Positions 24,780 through 36,357 of a stretch of 64,000 nucleotides of DNA are shown piece after piece. Made by a program: the position numbers and the translations under genes. The DNA comes from an uncultured Desulfovibrio sp. (lineage in GTDB: Bacteria; Desulfobacterota; Desulfovibrionia; Desulfovibrionales; Desulfovibrionaceae). The DNA lies in NCBI GenBank assembly GCA_910587035.1, contig CAJUMQ010000003.1, positions 62,001-126,000 on the forward strand. The letters run 5' to 3'. The notes beneath the pieces were generated by a model that was not told where the DNA came from, did no database searches, and saw only the letters and a program-made list of their open reading frames with translations. The first letter of the stretch is position 1; every line of letters starts with the position of its first letter.

Positions 24780-25061
24780 ATGTCGATGATAGTTGATAAC
24801 TCCTTGTTTACTTCAATTGACAATGTCGCCGGCCCCGCCGGCGAGGAACATCGCGATCTTGTCAAGCTGGATCGCTATCTCGCCATAATTGAAAGCAATA
24901 AAGACTCCTGCCGTTTTGTGCCCAGCGATGCCATGCTGGCTCTGGACATGGCAGGATTTGTGCGTGGCCATATTGCCGGGCATTCGGCCCAGGGCAGCAT
25001 CTGCGCATCCAGGCTTGCCCTGGCCCTGGTGCAGCCCTGCCAAAGGGCTCCGGTGCAATAG
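24780..25061 (+). CDS. Small hypothetical protein
   Basis: A 93-residue soluble protein with no motif I recognise. The first two thirds are mixed polar (SLFTSIDNVAG, HRDLVKLDRYLAIIES), and the end has CASRLALALVQPCQ with two Cys. GGAGGA lies 7 bases before the ATG at 24780, a good ribosome site, and terminator-like hairpins follow at 25133 and 25201. It stands alone between divergent MFS and the ATP synthase operon. A non-coding alternative cannot be excluded. Confidence 0.5.
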   Translation: MSMIVDNSLFTSIDNVAGPAGEEHRDLVKLDRYLAIIESNKDSCRFVPSDAMLALDMAGFVRGHIAGHSAQGSICASRLALALVQPCQRAPVQ

Positions 25062-25132
25062 AGCCATGACCCGCCCGCCCTGTCATTAAATGTTTTTTAA
25101 TGTTAAGGCGGTTTACGGGCATAACACCATCT

Positions 25133-25152
25133 TCCCGCGCCCCGGCGCGGGA
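25133..25152. repeat. GC-rich hairpin downstream of the small orphan gene
   Basis: TCCCGCGCC and GGCGCGGGA form a 9-base-pair stem with a 2-base loop. No T-run follows. It may contribute to ending the small-gene transcript. Confidence 0.4.
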
Positions 25153-25200
25153 CAGCCTCACAATTCCGACATGCGGACAGTCCGCAAATCCAGACACACC

Positions 25201-25227
25201 AAAGGGGGGCCCAGGCTCCCCTTTCTT
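25201..25227 (+). terminator. Possible terminator upstream of the atp operon
   Basis: AAAGGGG and CCCCTTT flank a 10-base loop and are followed by CTTTT. It would separate the small orphan gene from the ATP synthase operon. The rest of the 266-base gap shows no clear promoter. Confidence 0.5.
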
Positions 25228-25327
25228 TTGCCAGCAGGCATGTATTTGCCCAAATTGCATTGACAGAGGCCGCTTTGGGCGGTAATGTCGTGGTGCTTCA
25301 CAATCTGCCGCATCATGGAGGGCAATA

Positions 25328-25750
25328 ATGCTTGATCTCAACATCACGCTTGTCATTCAGCTTGTTAATTTCCTCATAGCCCTCTTTTTTCTGAATATCC
25401 TCATCATCCGGCCCATCCGTGAGATCATCAAAAAACGCAATGGCATGATGGACAATCTGGCCAGCGAGGCCGACCAGTTTCATGCCGAGGCCATGGCCAG
25501 GCTCAAGGCCTATGAGGATGAGCTGGCAGAGGCCAGAAAGCAGGCCGGTCTCAACCGCGAGGAAGGCAAAAACTCCGGCCTTGAGGAGCTGCGATCCATA
25601 GTGGGCAATGCCCAGCAGAGCGCGCGCCAGCTCCTGGAGGAGAACCGGGCGGCACTCGCGGGCCAGGCCGAGGCCGCACTTTCCGAACTGCGCGACGGCA
25701 TAGATGGCTTTTCCACAAAACTCGGCGAAAAAATCTTGGGCGGCAAATAG
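25328..25750 (+). CDS. atpF': ATP synthase F0 subunit b'
   Basis: A 140-residue peripheral-stalk subunit: one N-terminal membrane helix (VIQLVNFLIALFFLNILII) and a long charged coiled coil to the C-terminus. It pairs with the b subunit encoded next to join F0 to F1. The presence of both b' and b is typical of photosynthetic bacteria and of Desulfovibrio-type deltaproteobacteria. GGAGGG precedes the ATG by 6 bases. First gene of atpF'FHAGDC; the a and c subunit genes are not in the window. Confidence 0.92.
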   Translation: MLDLNITLVIQLVNFLIALFFLNILIIRPIREIIKKRNGMMDNLASEADQFHAEAMARLKAYEDELAEARKQAGLNREEGKNSGLEELRSIVGNAQQSARQLLEENRAALAGQAEAALSELRDGIDGFSTKLGEKILGGK

Positions 25751-25798
25751 AACTGGCCGCCATATTTGTCCAAACTGCTGTTCAGGGGGGTGCGCGTT

Positions 25799-26362
25799 TT
25801 GAAAAAAACCGGATATTTCCATTTTTTTATCGCATTGCTGCTGGCTCTGGCCTGCGCCAGCCCGGCGCTGGCCTCGGAAGGGCATGAGCCGCGCTGGGGC
25901 GATTTTGCCTGGCGCATCGCCAATCTGATCATTTTTTGCGGCATCCTCTGGTATTTTATCGGCAATCTTTGCAAGCGCTTTTTCAGGAACAGACGCCAGA
26001 CCATCCAGGACACGCTGGCCGATCTGGAGCAGAAGAAGGTTGAGGCACATAAAAAACTCGAGGAAATCGAGCAGAAGATCGCCAGCCTGGAGGCCGAGCG
26101 CAAGGCCATTCTCGATGAGAGCCGCGCCCAGGCCGAACGCCTGAAAAAGGGTATTGTTGACGATGCCCACCGCCAGGCGGAGCGTATTGTGGATCAGGCC
26201 AGGCGCACAGCCGAAAATGAGGGGCAGGCCATGCTTGGCAAGGTGCGGGCCACCATTGCCGATGAAATCGTGGACGCTGCCGGCAAGGCCCTTCGCGGCG
26301 GATTGAGTGGCGAGGATCATGACAAACTCATCAATAACGCTTTGGACAAGGTGACGCTATGA
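25799..26362 (+). CDS. atpF: ATP synthase F0 subunit b with signal-like N-terminus
   Basis: A b subunit of about 187 residues. The membrane helix IANLIIFCGILWYFIG near residue 40 is followed by a charged coiled coil. Ahead of it is a cleavable-looking signal sequence (LKKTGYFHFFIALLLALACASPALA), a feature I associate with deltaproteobacterial AtpF. The start is taken as TTG at 25799, 8 bases after AGGGGGG; a longer in-frame start at 25766 lacks a ribosome site. The gene overlaps atpH by 4 bases. Confidence 0.88.
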   Translation: MKKTGYFHFFIALLLALACASPALASEGHEPRWGDFAWRIANLIIFCGILWYFIGNLCKRFFRNRRQTIQDTLADLEQKKVEAHKKLEEIEQKIASLEAERKAILDESRAQAERLKKGIVDDAHRQAERIVDQARRTAENEGQAMLGKVRATIADEIVDAAGKALRGGLSGEDHDKLINNALDKVTL

Positions 26363-26910
26363 CAGAAAAGGTGGTGGCGCGCAGATATGCGGGAGCGCTC
26401 TTTTCTCTTGGCAAAAAACAGGGAGCCGAAGCCCTGGCCGGACATGGCGCCTGCCTGGACGAGCTGGCCGGGCTTATGGCCGATGCGCCAGCCCTGGCCC
26501 AGGTGCTGAAAAGCCCTGTCATAAGCATAGATGAAAAGAAGAAGGTTTTGTCGGCAATCATCGAAAAGCTGCCGGCGGACCGCACAATGCGCAATTTCTG
26601 CTTCCTGCTTGCGGACAAGGAGAGGCTTGGGGCATTGCCAGAAATTGCCAAATGGTATGGCATGCTGCTGGATGATGCCAACGGAGTCCTGCGAGGCAGG
26701 GTAATTACGGCCATAAAGCTCACTCCTGCCAGGCAGGAGGAGATCAGGGAGGCCCTGAAAGAGAAATCAGGCAGCGATATTGAGCTTTCTTTTGAGGTGG
26801 ATCCGGAAATCCTTGGCGGCATGGTTCTGGCTGTGGGCGACCGGGTGCTGGATTCCAGCCTCCGGGCCCAGCTTGGCGCCCTGCGGGAGAACTTGAGGAG
26901 GGGAATATAG
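26359..26910 (+). CDS. atpH: ATP synthase F1 subunit delta
   Basis: A 183-residue OSCP/delta subunit linking the peripheral stalk to the alpha/beta ring. The start ARRYAGALFSL and the C-terminal DPEILGGMVLAVGDRVLDSSL are family signatures. It starts in an ATGA overlap with atpF and ends 3 bases before atpA. Confidence 0.95.
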   Translation: MTEKVVARRYAGALFSLGKKQGAEALAGHGACLDELAGLMADAPALAQVLKSPVISIDEKKKVLSAIIEKLPADRTMRNFCFLLADKERLGALPEIAKWYGMLLDDANGVLRGRVITAIKLTPARQEEIREALKEKSGSDIELSFEVDPEILGGMVLAVGDRVLDSSLRAQLGALRENLRRGI

Positions 26911-28422
<1,512 letters not shown>

Positions 28423-28433
28423 GGGAGGACTGA

Positions 28434-29306
28434 ATGCCTTCACTGAAAGACGTAAAAATGAAAATTGTGGGCGTTGGCAAGACCAAGCAGATTACGCGCG
28501 CCATGAATATGGTCGCATCTGCCAAGCTGCGCGGCGCCCAGGCACGCATTGAGCGGTTCCGCCCCTATGCTGCCAAATATCGCGAGGTGGTGGGAGATCT
28601 GGCCGCCAAGGTTGATGGCGCCACCCATCCACTCCTTGCCAGCCATCCGGAAAAGACACGTTGTGGCATTGTTCTGGTCACCTCCGATCGCGGACTGTGC
28701 GGCGGGTTCAATGCCAATATCATCGCAGAGGCCTTCAGGATCGCGGCCGCCAAAAAAGATGAAGGCATGAAGGTGTCTTTCATCTGTGTCGGCAAAAAGG
28801 GGCGCGATGCTGTTCGCCGTGCCGGTTACGAGATAATCGAATCCTTCAATGACCGCATGGGCAGCCTGGATTTTTCCCTGGCTGTGGAGGTCGCCTCCAG
28901 ATTTATTGCGGACTACTGCGAAAACAGGCTGGATGAGGCGTGGCTTGTGTATGGCGAATTTGCCTCCATGTCCCACCAGCCGCCCAGAAGCCTGGGGCTC
29001 CTGCCCGTGAGGCCTCCGCATGTGGAGGAAAAAAGCGGCCCCCAGTGTGAATATGTGTATGAGCCGGATGAGGCCAGGCTGCTGGAGGCCCTGCTGCCAA
29101 AATATGTCAATGTGCAGATCTATCGTGGTCTGCTGGACACATCGGCAAGCGAGCATGCGGCCCGCATGGCGGCAATGGACAACGCCACGCGCAACTGCAA
29201 TGAGCTGATCAATTCGCTGACCCTGCTGTACAACAAGACCAGGCAGGCCAGCATCACCAGCGAGCTCATTGATATTGTGGGCGGCGCGGAAGCCATCAAG
29301 GGTTGA
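28434..29306 (+). CDS. atpG: ATP synthase F1 subunit gamma
   Basis: A 290-residue central rotor subunit. The N-terminal helix KMKIVGVGKTKQITRAMNMV and the C-terminal MDNATRNCNELINSLTLLYNKTRQA coiled coil are characteristic; SDRGLCGGFN is the conserved mid-region. It sits 11 bases after atpA with GAGGGAGG as ribosome site. Confidence 0.97.
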   Translation: MPSLKDVKMKIVGVGKTKQITRAMNMVASAKLRGAQARIERFRPYAAKYREVVGDLAAKVDGATHPLLASHPEKTRCGIVLVTSDRGLCGGFNANIIAEAFRIAAAKKDEGMKVSFICVGKKGRDAVRRAGYEIIESFNDRMGSLDFSLAVEVASRFIADYCENRLDEAWLVYGEFASMSHQPPRSLGLLPVRPPHVEEKSGPQCEYVYEPDEARLLEALLPKYVNVQIYRGLLDTSASEHAARMAAMDNATRNCNELINSLTLLYNKTRQASITSELIDIVGGAEAIKG

Positions 29307-29324
29307 TGGAACCAGGGAGCTTAA

Positions 29325-30785
<1,461 letters not shown>

Positions 30786-30800
30786 TTCTGCTGATTTAGC

Positions 30801-30822
30801 GGGGGCCGCTCATGCGGCCCCC
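30801..30822 (+). repeat. Stem-loop between atpD and atpC
   Basis: GGGGGCCGC, loop TCAT and GCGGCCCCC form a 9-base-pair stem. No U-run follows (GAATAAAA), so it is more likely an RNA-stability element that separates atpD from atpC than a terminator. Confidence 0.6.
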
Positions 30823-30905
30823 GAATAAAACCGGATATTTTTCTGGCGCGCCGGGACTTGAATGACGCGCCTTCAAACATGCCGCCATGGGCGGCTGGAG
30901 ATTGC

Positions 30906-31313
30906 ATGGCCACATTTGAGCTTGAAGTTGTAACCCCGGACAAGACGGTGGTTAAAAGCGAAGTGCAAATGGTTGTCTGCCCTGGCACGGAAGGCGAGTT
31001 TGGCGTGCTGCCGCACCATGTTTCCCTGCTTTCGGCCCTGAAGATTGGCCCCCTGCGCTATACAAACGCGGCGGGAGAGACTGCCGTGGTTTTTGTTTCC
31101 GGCGGTTTTGTCGATATGAACAACAATATCTGCAGCGTGCTTGCCGAATCCGCCGAGCATGCCGCCGACATTGACAAGGCCAGGGCCATGGCCGCAAAGG
31201 AAAGGGCGGAACAAAGGATTGCGAGCAAATCTGACGCCATCGATGAAACCCGCGCCGAAGCAGCATTGCAAAGAGCCCTCATGAGGTTGCATATTTCCGA
31301 ATATGTGGCCTGA
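30906..31313 (+). CDS. atpC: ATP synthase F1 subunit epsilon
   Basis: A 135-residue subunit with the N-terminal beta-sandwich (FELEVVTPDKTVVKSEV, PGTEGEFGVLPHH) and a C-terminal helical hairpin rich in Lys/Ala/Glu. It binds the rotor and can inhibit ATP hydrolysis. The ATG at 30906 follows GGAG and gives the standard length; a longer in-frame start is not supported. Last gene of the operon. Confidence 0.96.
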   Translation: MATFELEVVTPDKTVVKSEVQMVVCPGTEGEFGVLPHHVSLLSALKIGPLRYTNAAGETAVVFVSGGFVDMNNNICSVLAESAEHAADIDKARAMAAKERAEQRIASKSDAIDETRAEAALQRALMRLHISEYVA

Positions 31314-31332
31314 GAAAAGGGCGGATTTTTCA

Positions 31333-31390
31333 GGCAAACTGCCTTGGGGCCATCTTGTGGACTCCTGGCAGTTTGCTTTTTTTTTTATTT
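31333..31390 (+). terminator. Rho-independent terminator of the atp operon
   Basis: GCAAACTGCC (31334-31343) and GGCAGTTTGC (31367-31376) pair perfectly and are followed by ten T, then ATTTT. The loop of 23 bases is long, but the stem and T-run are strong. Confidence 0.88.
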
Positions 31391-31566
31391 TAAGGCATAT
31401 GCGCAATCGCAGTCTGGCACAAATCCAGTCCGGGGAATCATTGCCACATTCCGGCATTGACAGCAGTTCTGTGAATGATTTTCCATTCCGCAGGCTGGCA
31501 GGCTCTGAATCAATAATGCAAATGGAGCTGTCCTTATAAATATTTCACCATATCCACAGGTGTGAA

Positions 31567-33321
31567 ATGCAGGAATTTCTGTCCAAATGTAAATATTATT
31601 TCAAATATGCCTTTTTCTTCAGTCTTTTCATAAATATTCTGGCCCTGACCTTTCCCATCTACATGCTCCAGGTATATGACAAAGTGCTGAGCACCAACAG
31701 CATGCCCACCCTTGTCGTCATCACCCTTGCAGCCATAATCGCGCTGGTGCTGAACTCCCTGCTCACGTGGATACGCTCAAGGCTGCTTGTGCGCGCCGGC
31801 GTGCAGTTTGAAAGAATGCTCTCCGGCAATGTGCTTTACGAAAATCTCAGCCAGGCCGGTCTGCCCCAGGGCCATCCCCAGCCGGAGGGCAGCCTGTCGG
31901 ACGTCTCCACCCTGCGCAATTTTTTGGCCGGGGCCTCAATTTTTCCCTTTTTCGATGCTCCCTGGACGCCAATATTTCTTCTGATAATGTACCTCATGCA
32001 TCCTCTCATTGGCATTGTTGGCATCGTGGGCGCCATTTGCATATTTATCATGGGCATGATGACGGAAAAAATGACCAGGCAGAGGCTTGCGGCCGCCACC
32101 AACATGAACTCCAGAACCACCAATTTTATAGGCGCGGCCGTGCGCAATGCGGATGTGGCCAGATCCATGGGCATGATTGGCAACATCACCTCCCGCTGGA
32201 ATGAGCAGAACCACACGGTCACCATGCTCCAGACCGAAGCCAGCAAAAAGGCCAATGGCCTGCAGGCCATTTCGCGCTCCTTTCGCCAGGGCCTGCAGAT
32301 AAGCGTTTACGCTGTGGGCGCGGGCCTGGCCATTGCCGGCGACTGCACGCCCGGCATCATGATTGCGGCATCCATCATCATGGGCCGCGCTCTCGCGCCC
32401 ATAGATCAGGCCATGGGCAGCTACAAGATGTCCCTGCAGGCCCATGGAGCCTATAAAAGACTCAAGGCCATGAGCGAGCAGGAAAAGCCCCTGAAGCACA
32501 TGGATCTGCCAGCCCCCACCGGCGAGATATCAGTGGAGGGCCTGTTTTTTGCCATTCAGGGGCGGCCTGTTATCCGGGGCATGAGCTTTCGCATGGCGGC
32601 CGGGCAGTCCCTGGCCATCATCGGCCCCTCGGCCTCCGGCAAATCAACCCTCTGCAAGCTGCTGCTCAATCTCTGGCCGCCAACATCGGGCAAGGTAAGG
32701 CTGGACAAGGCTGACATAGCCAGCTGGGATCCGGAAAAGCTGGGCGTATATCTGGGCTATCTGCCCCAGGATGTGGAGCTTTTTTCCGGCAGCATTGCCG
32801 AAAACATTGCCAGACTTGGCGAAGTGGATTCCGAAAAGGTTCTCCGCGCAGCCAAAATGGCTGGCGTGCACGAGATGATTCTCAAGCTCCCCAAGGGATA
32901 TGACACCCTGGTGGGCGAAATGGGGGCTGGGCTCTCTGCCGGCCAGAGGCAGCGCATCGGCCTGGCCAGAGCCCTTTATGGCGCCCCCCGCATCGTAATT
33001 CTCGACGAGCCAAACTCCAATCTCGATGAAGAGGGGGATTTGCGGCTGGCCCAATGTCTTGGCTACCTGCATCAGCAGAAAACCAGCCTTTTCATAGTCA
33101 CCCACAAGATGCAGATACTCAATATTGTTGATAACATCATGATTTTGCAGGATGGGCAGATTGTGATGTGCGGCCCCAGGGCGGAAGTGCTGGCCAAGCT
33201 TGCCAGTATGCAGAAGCAAAGGGAAGAGGATGCCGCCAGGGCCAGGGCCAGGCGCGATGAGATAGCGGCCCAGCAGGCGGCCTTGCGCAACAAGGAGCAG
33301 GAGGGTGGCCAAAATGCCTGA
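31567..33321 (+). CDS. Type I secretion ABC transporter, PrtD-like
   Basis: A 584-residue half-transporter with a membrane domain (about residues 10-300) and an ATPase domain. The Walker A GPSASGKST is near residue 353, the signature LSAGQRQR near 455, the Walker B IVILDEPNSNLD after it, and the switch His in IVTHK. No N-terminal peptidase domain is present, so it belongs to the PrtD/HasD group that exports unfolded proteins with C-terminal signals. It overlaps the adaptor gene by 8 bases. Its likely cargo is the RTX-like protein encoded at 35021. An outer-membrane TolC partner is not in the window. Confidence 0.93.
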   Translation: MQEFLSKCKYYFKYAFFFSLFINILALTFPIYMLQVYDKVLSTNSMPTLVVITLAAIIALVLNSLLTWIRSRLLVRAGVQFERMLSGNVLYENLSQAGLPQGHPQPEGSLSDVSTLRNFLAGASIFPFFDAPWTPIFLLIMYLMHPLIGIVGIVGAICIFIMGMMTEKMTRQRLAAATNMNSRTTNFIGAAVRNADVARSMGMIGNITSRWNEQNHTVTMLQTEASKKANGLQAISRSFRQGLQISVYAVGAGLAIAGDCTPGIMIAASIIMGRALAPIDQAMGSYKMSLQAHGAYKRLKAMSEQEKPLKHMDLPAPTGEISVEGLFFAIQGRPVIRGMSFRMAAGQSLAIIGPSASGKSTLCKLLLNLWPPTSGKVRLDKADIASWDPEKLGVYLGYLPQDVELFSGSIAENIARLGEVDSEKVLRAAKMAGVHEMILKLPKGYDTLVGEMGAGLSAGQRQRIGLARALYGAPRIVILDEPNSNLDEEGDLRLAQCLGYLHQQKTSLFIVTHKMQILNIVDNIMILQDGQIVMCGPRAEVLAKLASMQKQREEDAARARARRDEIAAQQAALRNKEQEGGQNA

Positions 33322-34717
33322 TAAAAAGCCGGAAATTATCGATACAAGCGCGACCCCCCTGCCGGGCAAGAATCTTTTTGACCGCGCCAAGCTGCCCAAA
33401 GGCCAGCATGTAGACGATGGCAGCGATCAGGATGAGCTCTTTGAAAATCCCAGGCGCATCATCCGCCAGGGGATGATTCTCATCTTCATATTTTTTGGCA
33501 TTTTTGGCGTCTGGTCTTTTTTTGGCCACATCAGCGGCGCCGTGGTGGCCAGCGGCAAGATCAAGATAGAAAATGAGCGCAAGGTTGTGCAGCATCTGGA
33601 AGGCGGCATTGTGGACAGCATCCTGGTGCACGAGGGCGAGGAGGTCAGGGAGGGGCAGCCCCTCATTGTGCTTTCCTCCGTAAGCGTGGATGCCAATACC
33701 AATATACTGCGCAAGGATGCCCTGGCCCTTGAGGCCAAACAGGCCCGCCTTAGGGCGGAAAAGGCCAATGCCAAGAGCATAGAATGGCCTGCGGCCACCC
33801 GCGAGCTGGCCACGGAGATCAACAGCATGGACAGCCTGGAGAATGAGGAGAAGATCTTCACGGCCAGGCGCCAGACCCTGCACACACAGATCAAGCTGCT
33901 GCAAAGCCAGATGGCGCAGCTCAATGAGCAGATTGCCAGCTTTGAGACCCAGATGAAGGCCGAGAAACGCATCATAGCCACCCTCAATGAAGAGCTGACA
34001 TCCAAGCGGCGTCTGCTCAAGGAGCATTATCTGGACAAGAGCGCCATACTGGAGCTGGAGCGCAATCTTGCCGCCCATGAGGGCAACCGCGGCCGCTTTC
34101 AGCAGAACATTGCGGAGGCCAGACAGAGGGCCGGCGAGCTCAATCTGCGCATGCTGGATACTGTTGGCAGGTTTCAGGAGGATGTCATCAATGAGCTTGG
34201 CCAGGTGGACAAGGAGCTGATCCAGGCCAGGGAGAAAGTGCGCCCCACAGCGGATGCCAAGCGCCGCCTGCAGATAACGGCCCCTGTCGCCGGCAAGGTG
34301 GTGGATCTGCAGATCCATTCGCCAGGCGGTGTCATTCGCGCCGGCGAGACCCTCATGGACATAGTGCCGGACAACCAGCCCATGATTGTGGAGACGCAGA
34401 TTCCAGTCAACGATATCACCGAGATATATGTGGGCCAGAAGGCACGCGTGCAGCTGGACGCCTTTGACACGCGCTTTCAGCCGCAAATTCCCGGCAGGGT
34501 GACCTATGTCTCCGCGGACCGCATCGAGGAGGGCAGCCGCGGCAACCCCTATTATCTGTGCTTTGTGGAGATAGACCAGGAGGCGCTTGCCAAATCGGAC
34601 ATGTACATCTCCCCTGGCATGCCGGCAACCGTGTTCATAATGACCACAGAAAAGACTGTTATCTATTATGTTCTGGAGCCCCTGCTCAAGAGCTGGGATC
34701 GGGCTCTGCGCGATTAG
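33314..34717 (+). CDS. Type I secretion periplasmic adaptor (HlyD/PrtE family)
   Basis: A 467-residue membrane-fusion protein: about 55 cytoplasmic residues, one membrane helix (GMILIFIFFGIFGVWSFFG), a biotinyl-lipoyl-like strand (VQHLEGGIVDSILVHEG), a long coiled coil (about residues 110-300) and a C-terminal beta domain with ITAPVAGKVVDLQIHSPGG. It bridges the ABC exporter and an outer-membrane channel. The ATG at 33314 follows AGGAGGG at 8 bases; GTG at 33305 is also possible. Confidence 0.93.
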   Translation: MPDKKPEIIDTSATPLPGKNLFDRAKLPKGQHVDDGSDQDELFENPRRIIRQGMILIFIFFGIFGVWSFFGHISGAVVASGKIKIENERKVVQHLEGGIVDSILVHEGEEVREGQPLIVLSSVSVDANTNILRKDALALEAKQARLRAEKANAKSIEWPAATRELATEINSMDSLENEEKIFTARRQTLHTQIKLLQSQMAQLNEQIASFETQMKAEKRIIATLNEELTSKRRLLKEHYLDKSAILELERNLAAHEGNRGRFQQNIAEARQRAGELNLRMLDTVGRFQEDVINELGQVDKELIQAREKVRPTADAKRRLQITAPVAGKVVDLQIHSPGGVIRAGETLMDIVPDNQPMIVETQIPVNDITEIYVGQKARVQLDAFDTRFQPQIPGRVTYVSADRIEEGSRGNPYYLCFVEIDQEALAKSDMYISPGMPATVFIMTTEKTVIYYVLEPLLKSWDRALRD

Positions 34718-34757
34718 ATTGGCGCCAAATTTTTTGCCGAAAAATGGTAAAAATATT

Positions 34758-34786
34758 TTGACATGAATATCAAAAAGATTTATTGC
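34758..34786 (+). promoter_or_regulatory. Sigma-70-type promoter P1 of the secreted-protein gene
   Basis: TTGACA at 34758-34763, a 17-base spacer and TATTGC at 34781-34786. It would give a leader of about 230 bases. Confidence 0.6.
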
Positions 34787-34920
34787 ACAAGAACAGAGGG
34801 GCGAAAGCGCGCATTCACCCCACCTAAAATCATCAGGAGTCAACGCAGGCGCGCATGCCTGCGGAGACGGTTAATTACCCGGCCATATGCGCCAGCTCGC
34901 TACTCGGGGCAGTTGCAACC

Positions 34921-34949
34921 TTGACAGCGAATCTTGCATTTTGTATTGT
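34921..34949 (+). promoter_or_regulatory. Sigma-70-type promoter P2 of the secreted-protein gene
   Basis: TTGACA at 34921-34926, a 17-base spacer and TATTGT at 34944-34949. The predicted start is near 34956, about 65 bases before the ATG. Two near-consensus promoters suggest high expression. Confidence 0.65.
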
Positions 34950-35020
34950 TGGCGCAAACGGAATTTGTGGGCAATGCCCTTAATTGGGCTTTTTTACAAA
35001 ATATTTTTGGAGGATGCAGA

Positions 35021-36298
35021 ATGGCGAGCTATGAAGAGGCGATGACTTCGATTGCCGCAGGCAATTTGGAACCAATTAGTAAGACCTATGCAGAAAATGC
35101 TATCGATGGCAACCCTGAACTCTCTCCTGAAACACAGGAAGTTCTCAAACAGATTCTCAATGAAGTTACCACTGATGGCGAATTCAATGTTCAGCAGCTC
35201 AATGGAAATATGACAGCTGCTTCTGTTACAAACCTGTCTCAGCTAATAGTAACCGCTGATCAGGCCGACCTGCCCAATCTGGGCAACGTGGCCTCTGCGG
35301 TGCCGATTGTTGAACTCAGCGGTGCCGATGGCGCCAGTGTCACCCTGAATAATGACTTTGTCACCAAAGTTGTTACAGCCCAGGACACCGACAATGCCAG
35401 CATCAAGGTTGCTGACGCCACATCGACCCAGGCCCTCACCGTGAATATCAGCGGTGACGGCAATAACGTACAGACGGCTGCCGGCGCTGACAAGATTACA
35501 TTTGCCGGCGGCAGCGCCACCATCGAGACCGGTGCCGGCGACGATACGGTCGTTCTGCAGAGCGGCGGCACAGTGAAAGTATCCAGCCAGGGCGATACCC
35601 TCAATGTCATGCTGGGTGACTTTGACGCGGCTTCTCCGCTCAATGCCACAGTTTCCGGTGGCGACGGCATGGATCGCGTGACCACATCCCTTGATTCAAC
35701 CGCCTATAGCTTTGAATTTAAGGATGGCTACTTTATCATGACGCAGGACGCAATGGCCCGCGCAGCCGGCGATCTGGCCACCGTAAAGATGGTCAATGTC
35801 AATGCCGTCGTGTATGACAATGGTGACAAACAGCTCACCGATGCCGACTCCACCACAGTCCTGGCCAAGGACGCCACACAGAGCCTCATTGGCAGAATGT
35901 ACAGGATCGGTCTTGGCCGTGATGTGCTTGACGACATGGACGATCCGGATGGCGCCCTGGGCGGCCTGAACTGGTGGACAAATACATACCAGCTGGGCGA
36001 AGGCCAGAACCTGCACGACATGGCCATGGCCATGCTCAATGTGGACGAATTCCACCGCCTGTATGATGGCAAGTCCGATGCCAACTTCGTGCGCAACATC
36101 TTCAACAATGTTGGCGAGACAGACGCTGCCACCACATATGCCGGCAAGACCCAGGCCGACTTTGTGAAGGAACTTGCCGACGGCACCATCAACCGCTTTG
36201 ATGTTGTCTGGCAGATCGCCACAACCGATGAGGTTTCTGATGCCCTTACCGGCAACAAGTTCGTCATTGACAGCAGCGACTTTGACTTCAATGCCTAG
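35021..36298 (+). CDS. Secreted RTX-like protein with DUF4214-type domain (type I secretion substrate)
   Basis: A 425-residue, acidic, Cys-free protein with no signal peptide. Residues about 90-260 are Ala/Thr/Asp/Gly-rich beta-type sequence with degenerate RTX-like motifs (GAGDDTVVL, SGGDGMDRV, GADKITFAGG). Residues about 288-400 resemble DUF4214 (SLIGRMYRIGLGRD, WWTNTYQLGEG, FHRLYDG). The C-terminus IDSSDFDFNA, acidic then ending in small residues, suits a type I secretion signal. GGAGG precedes the ATG at 35021. It is flanked by its likely exporter and by glycosyltransferases, so it may be an abundant glycosylated surface protein; that is inference. Confidence 0.85.
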   Translation: MASYEEAMTSIAAGNLEPISKTYAENAIDGNPELSPETQEVLKQILNEVTTDGEFNVQQLNGNMTAASVTNLSQLIVTADQADLPNLGNVASAVPIVELSGADGASVTLNNDFVTKVVTAQDTDNASIKVADATSTQALTVNISGDGNNVQTAAGADKITFAGGSATIETGAGDDTVVLQSGGTVKVSSQGDTLNVMLGDFDAASPLNATVSGGDGMDRVTTSLDSTAYSFEFKDGYFIMTQDAMARAAGDLATVKMVNVNAVVYDNGDKQLTDADSTTVLAKDATQSLIGRMYRIGLGRDVLDDMDDPDGALGGLNWWTNTYQLGEGQNLHDMAMAMLNVDEFHRLYDGKSDANFVRNIFNNVGETDAATTYAGKTQADFVKELADGTINRFDVVWQIATTDEVSDALTGNKFVIDSSDFDFNA

Positions 36299-36318
36299 TC
36301 TGACCTGCTGACCTTTAT

Positions 36319-36350
36319 GGGGAGCCCTTGCGGGCTCCCCTTTTTTATTT
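36319..36350 (+). terminator. Rho-independent terminator after the secreted-protein gene
   Basis: GGGGAGCCC, loop TTGC, GGGCTCCCC and six T. It isolates the secreted-protein transcript, although the next glycosyltransferase starts only 8 bases later, so read-through may feed the downstream genes. Confidence 0.92.
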
Positions 36351-36357
36351 ATGCAGC

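Larger units (their letters stand above)
34718..35020. other. Leader/promoter region of the secreted-protein gene
   Basis: This 303-base gap contains two sigma-70-type promoters (34758 and 34921) and, between them, the hairpin GCAGGC-gcgcat-GCCTGC near 34845-34862 plus further GC-rich stretches. I looked for known riboswitch cores and saw none I could defend. Confidence 0.6.

Noticed and set aside
34790..34920. Possible riboswitch in the leader of the secreted-protein gene
   Set aside because: I compared it by eye with cyclic-di-GMP, fluoride and ZTP riboswitch cores; the conserved bases are not there. Only generic hairpins remain.
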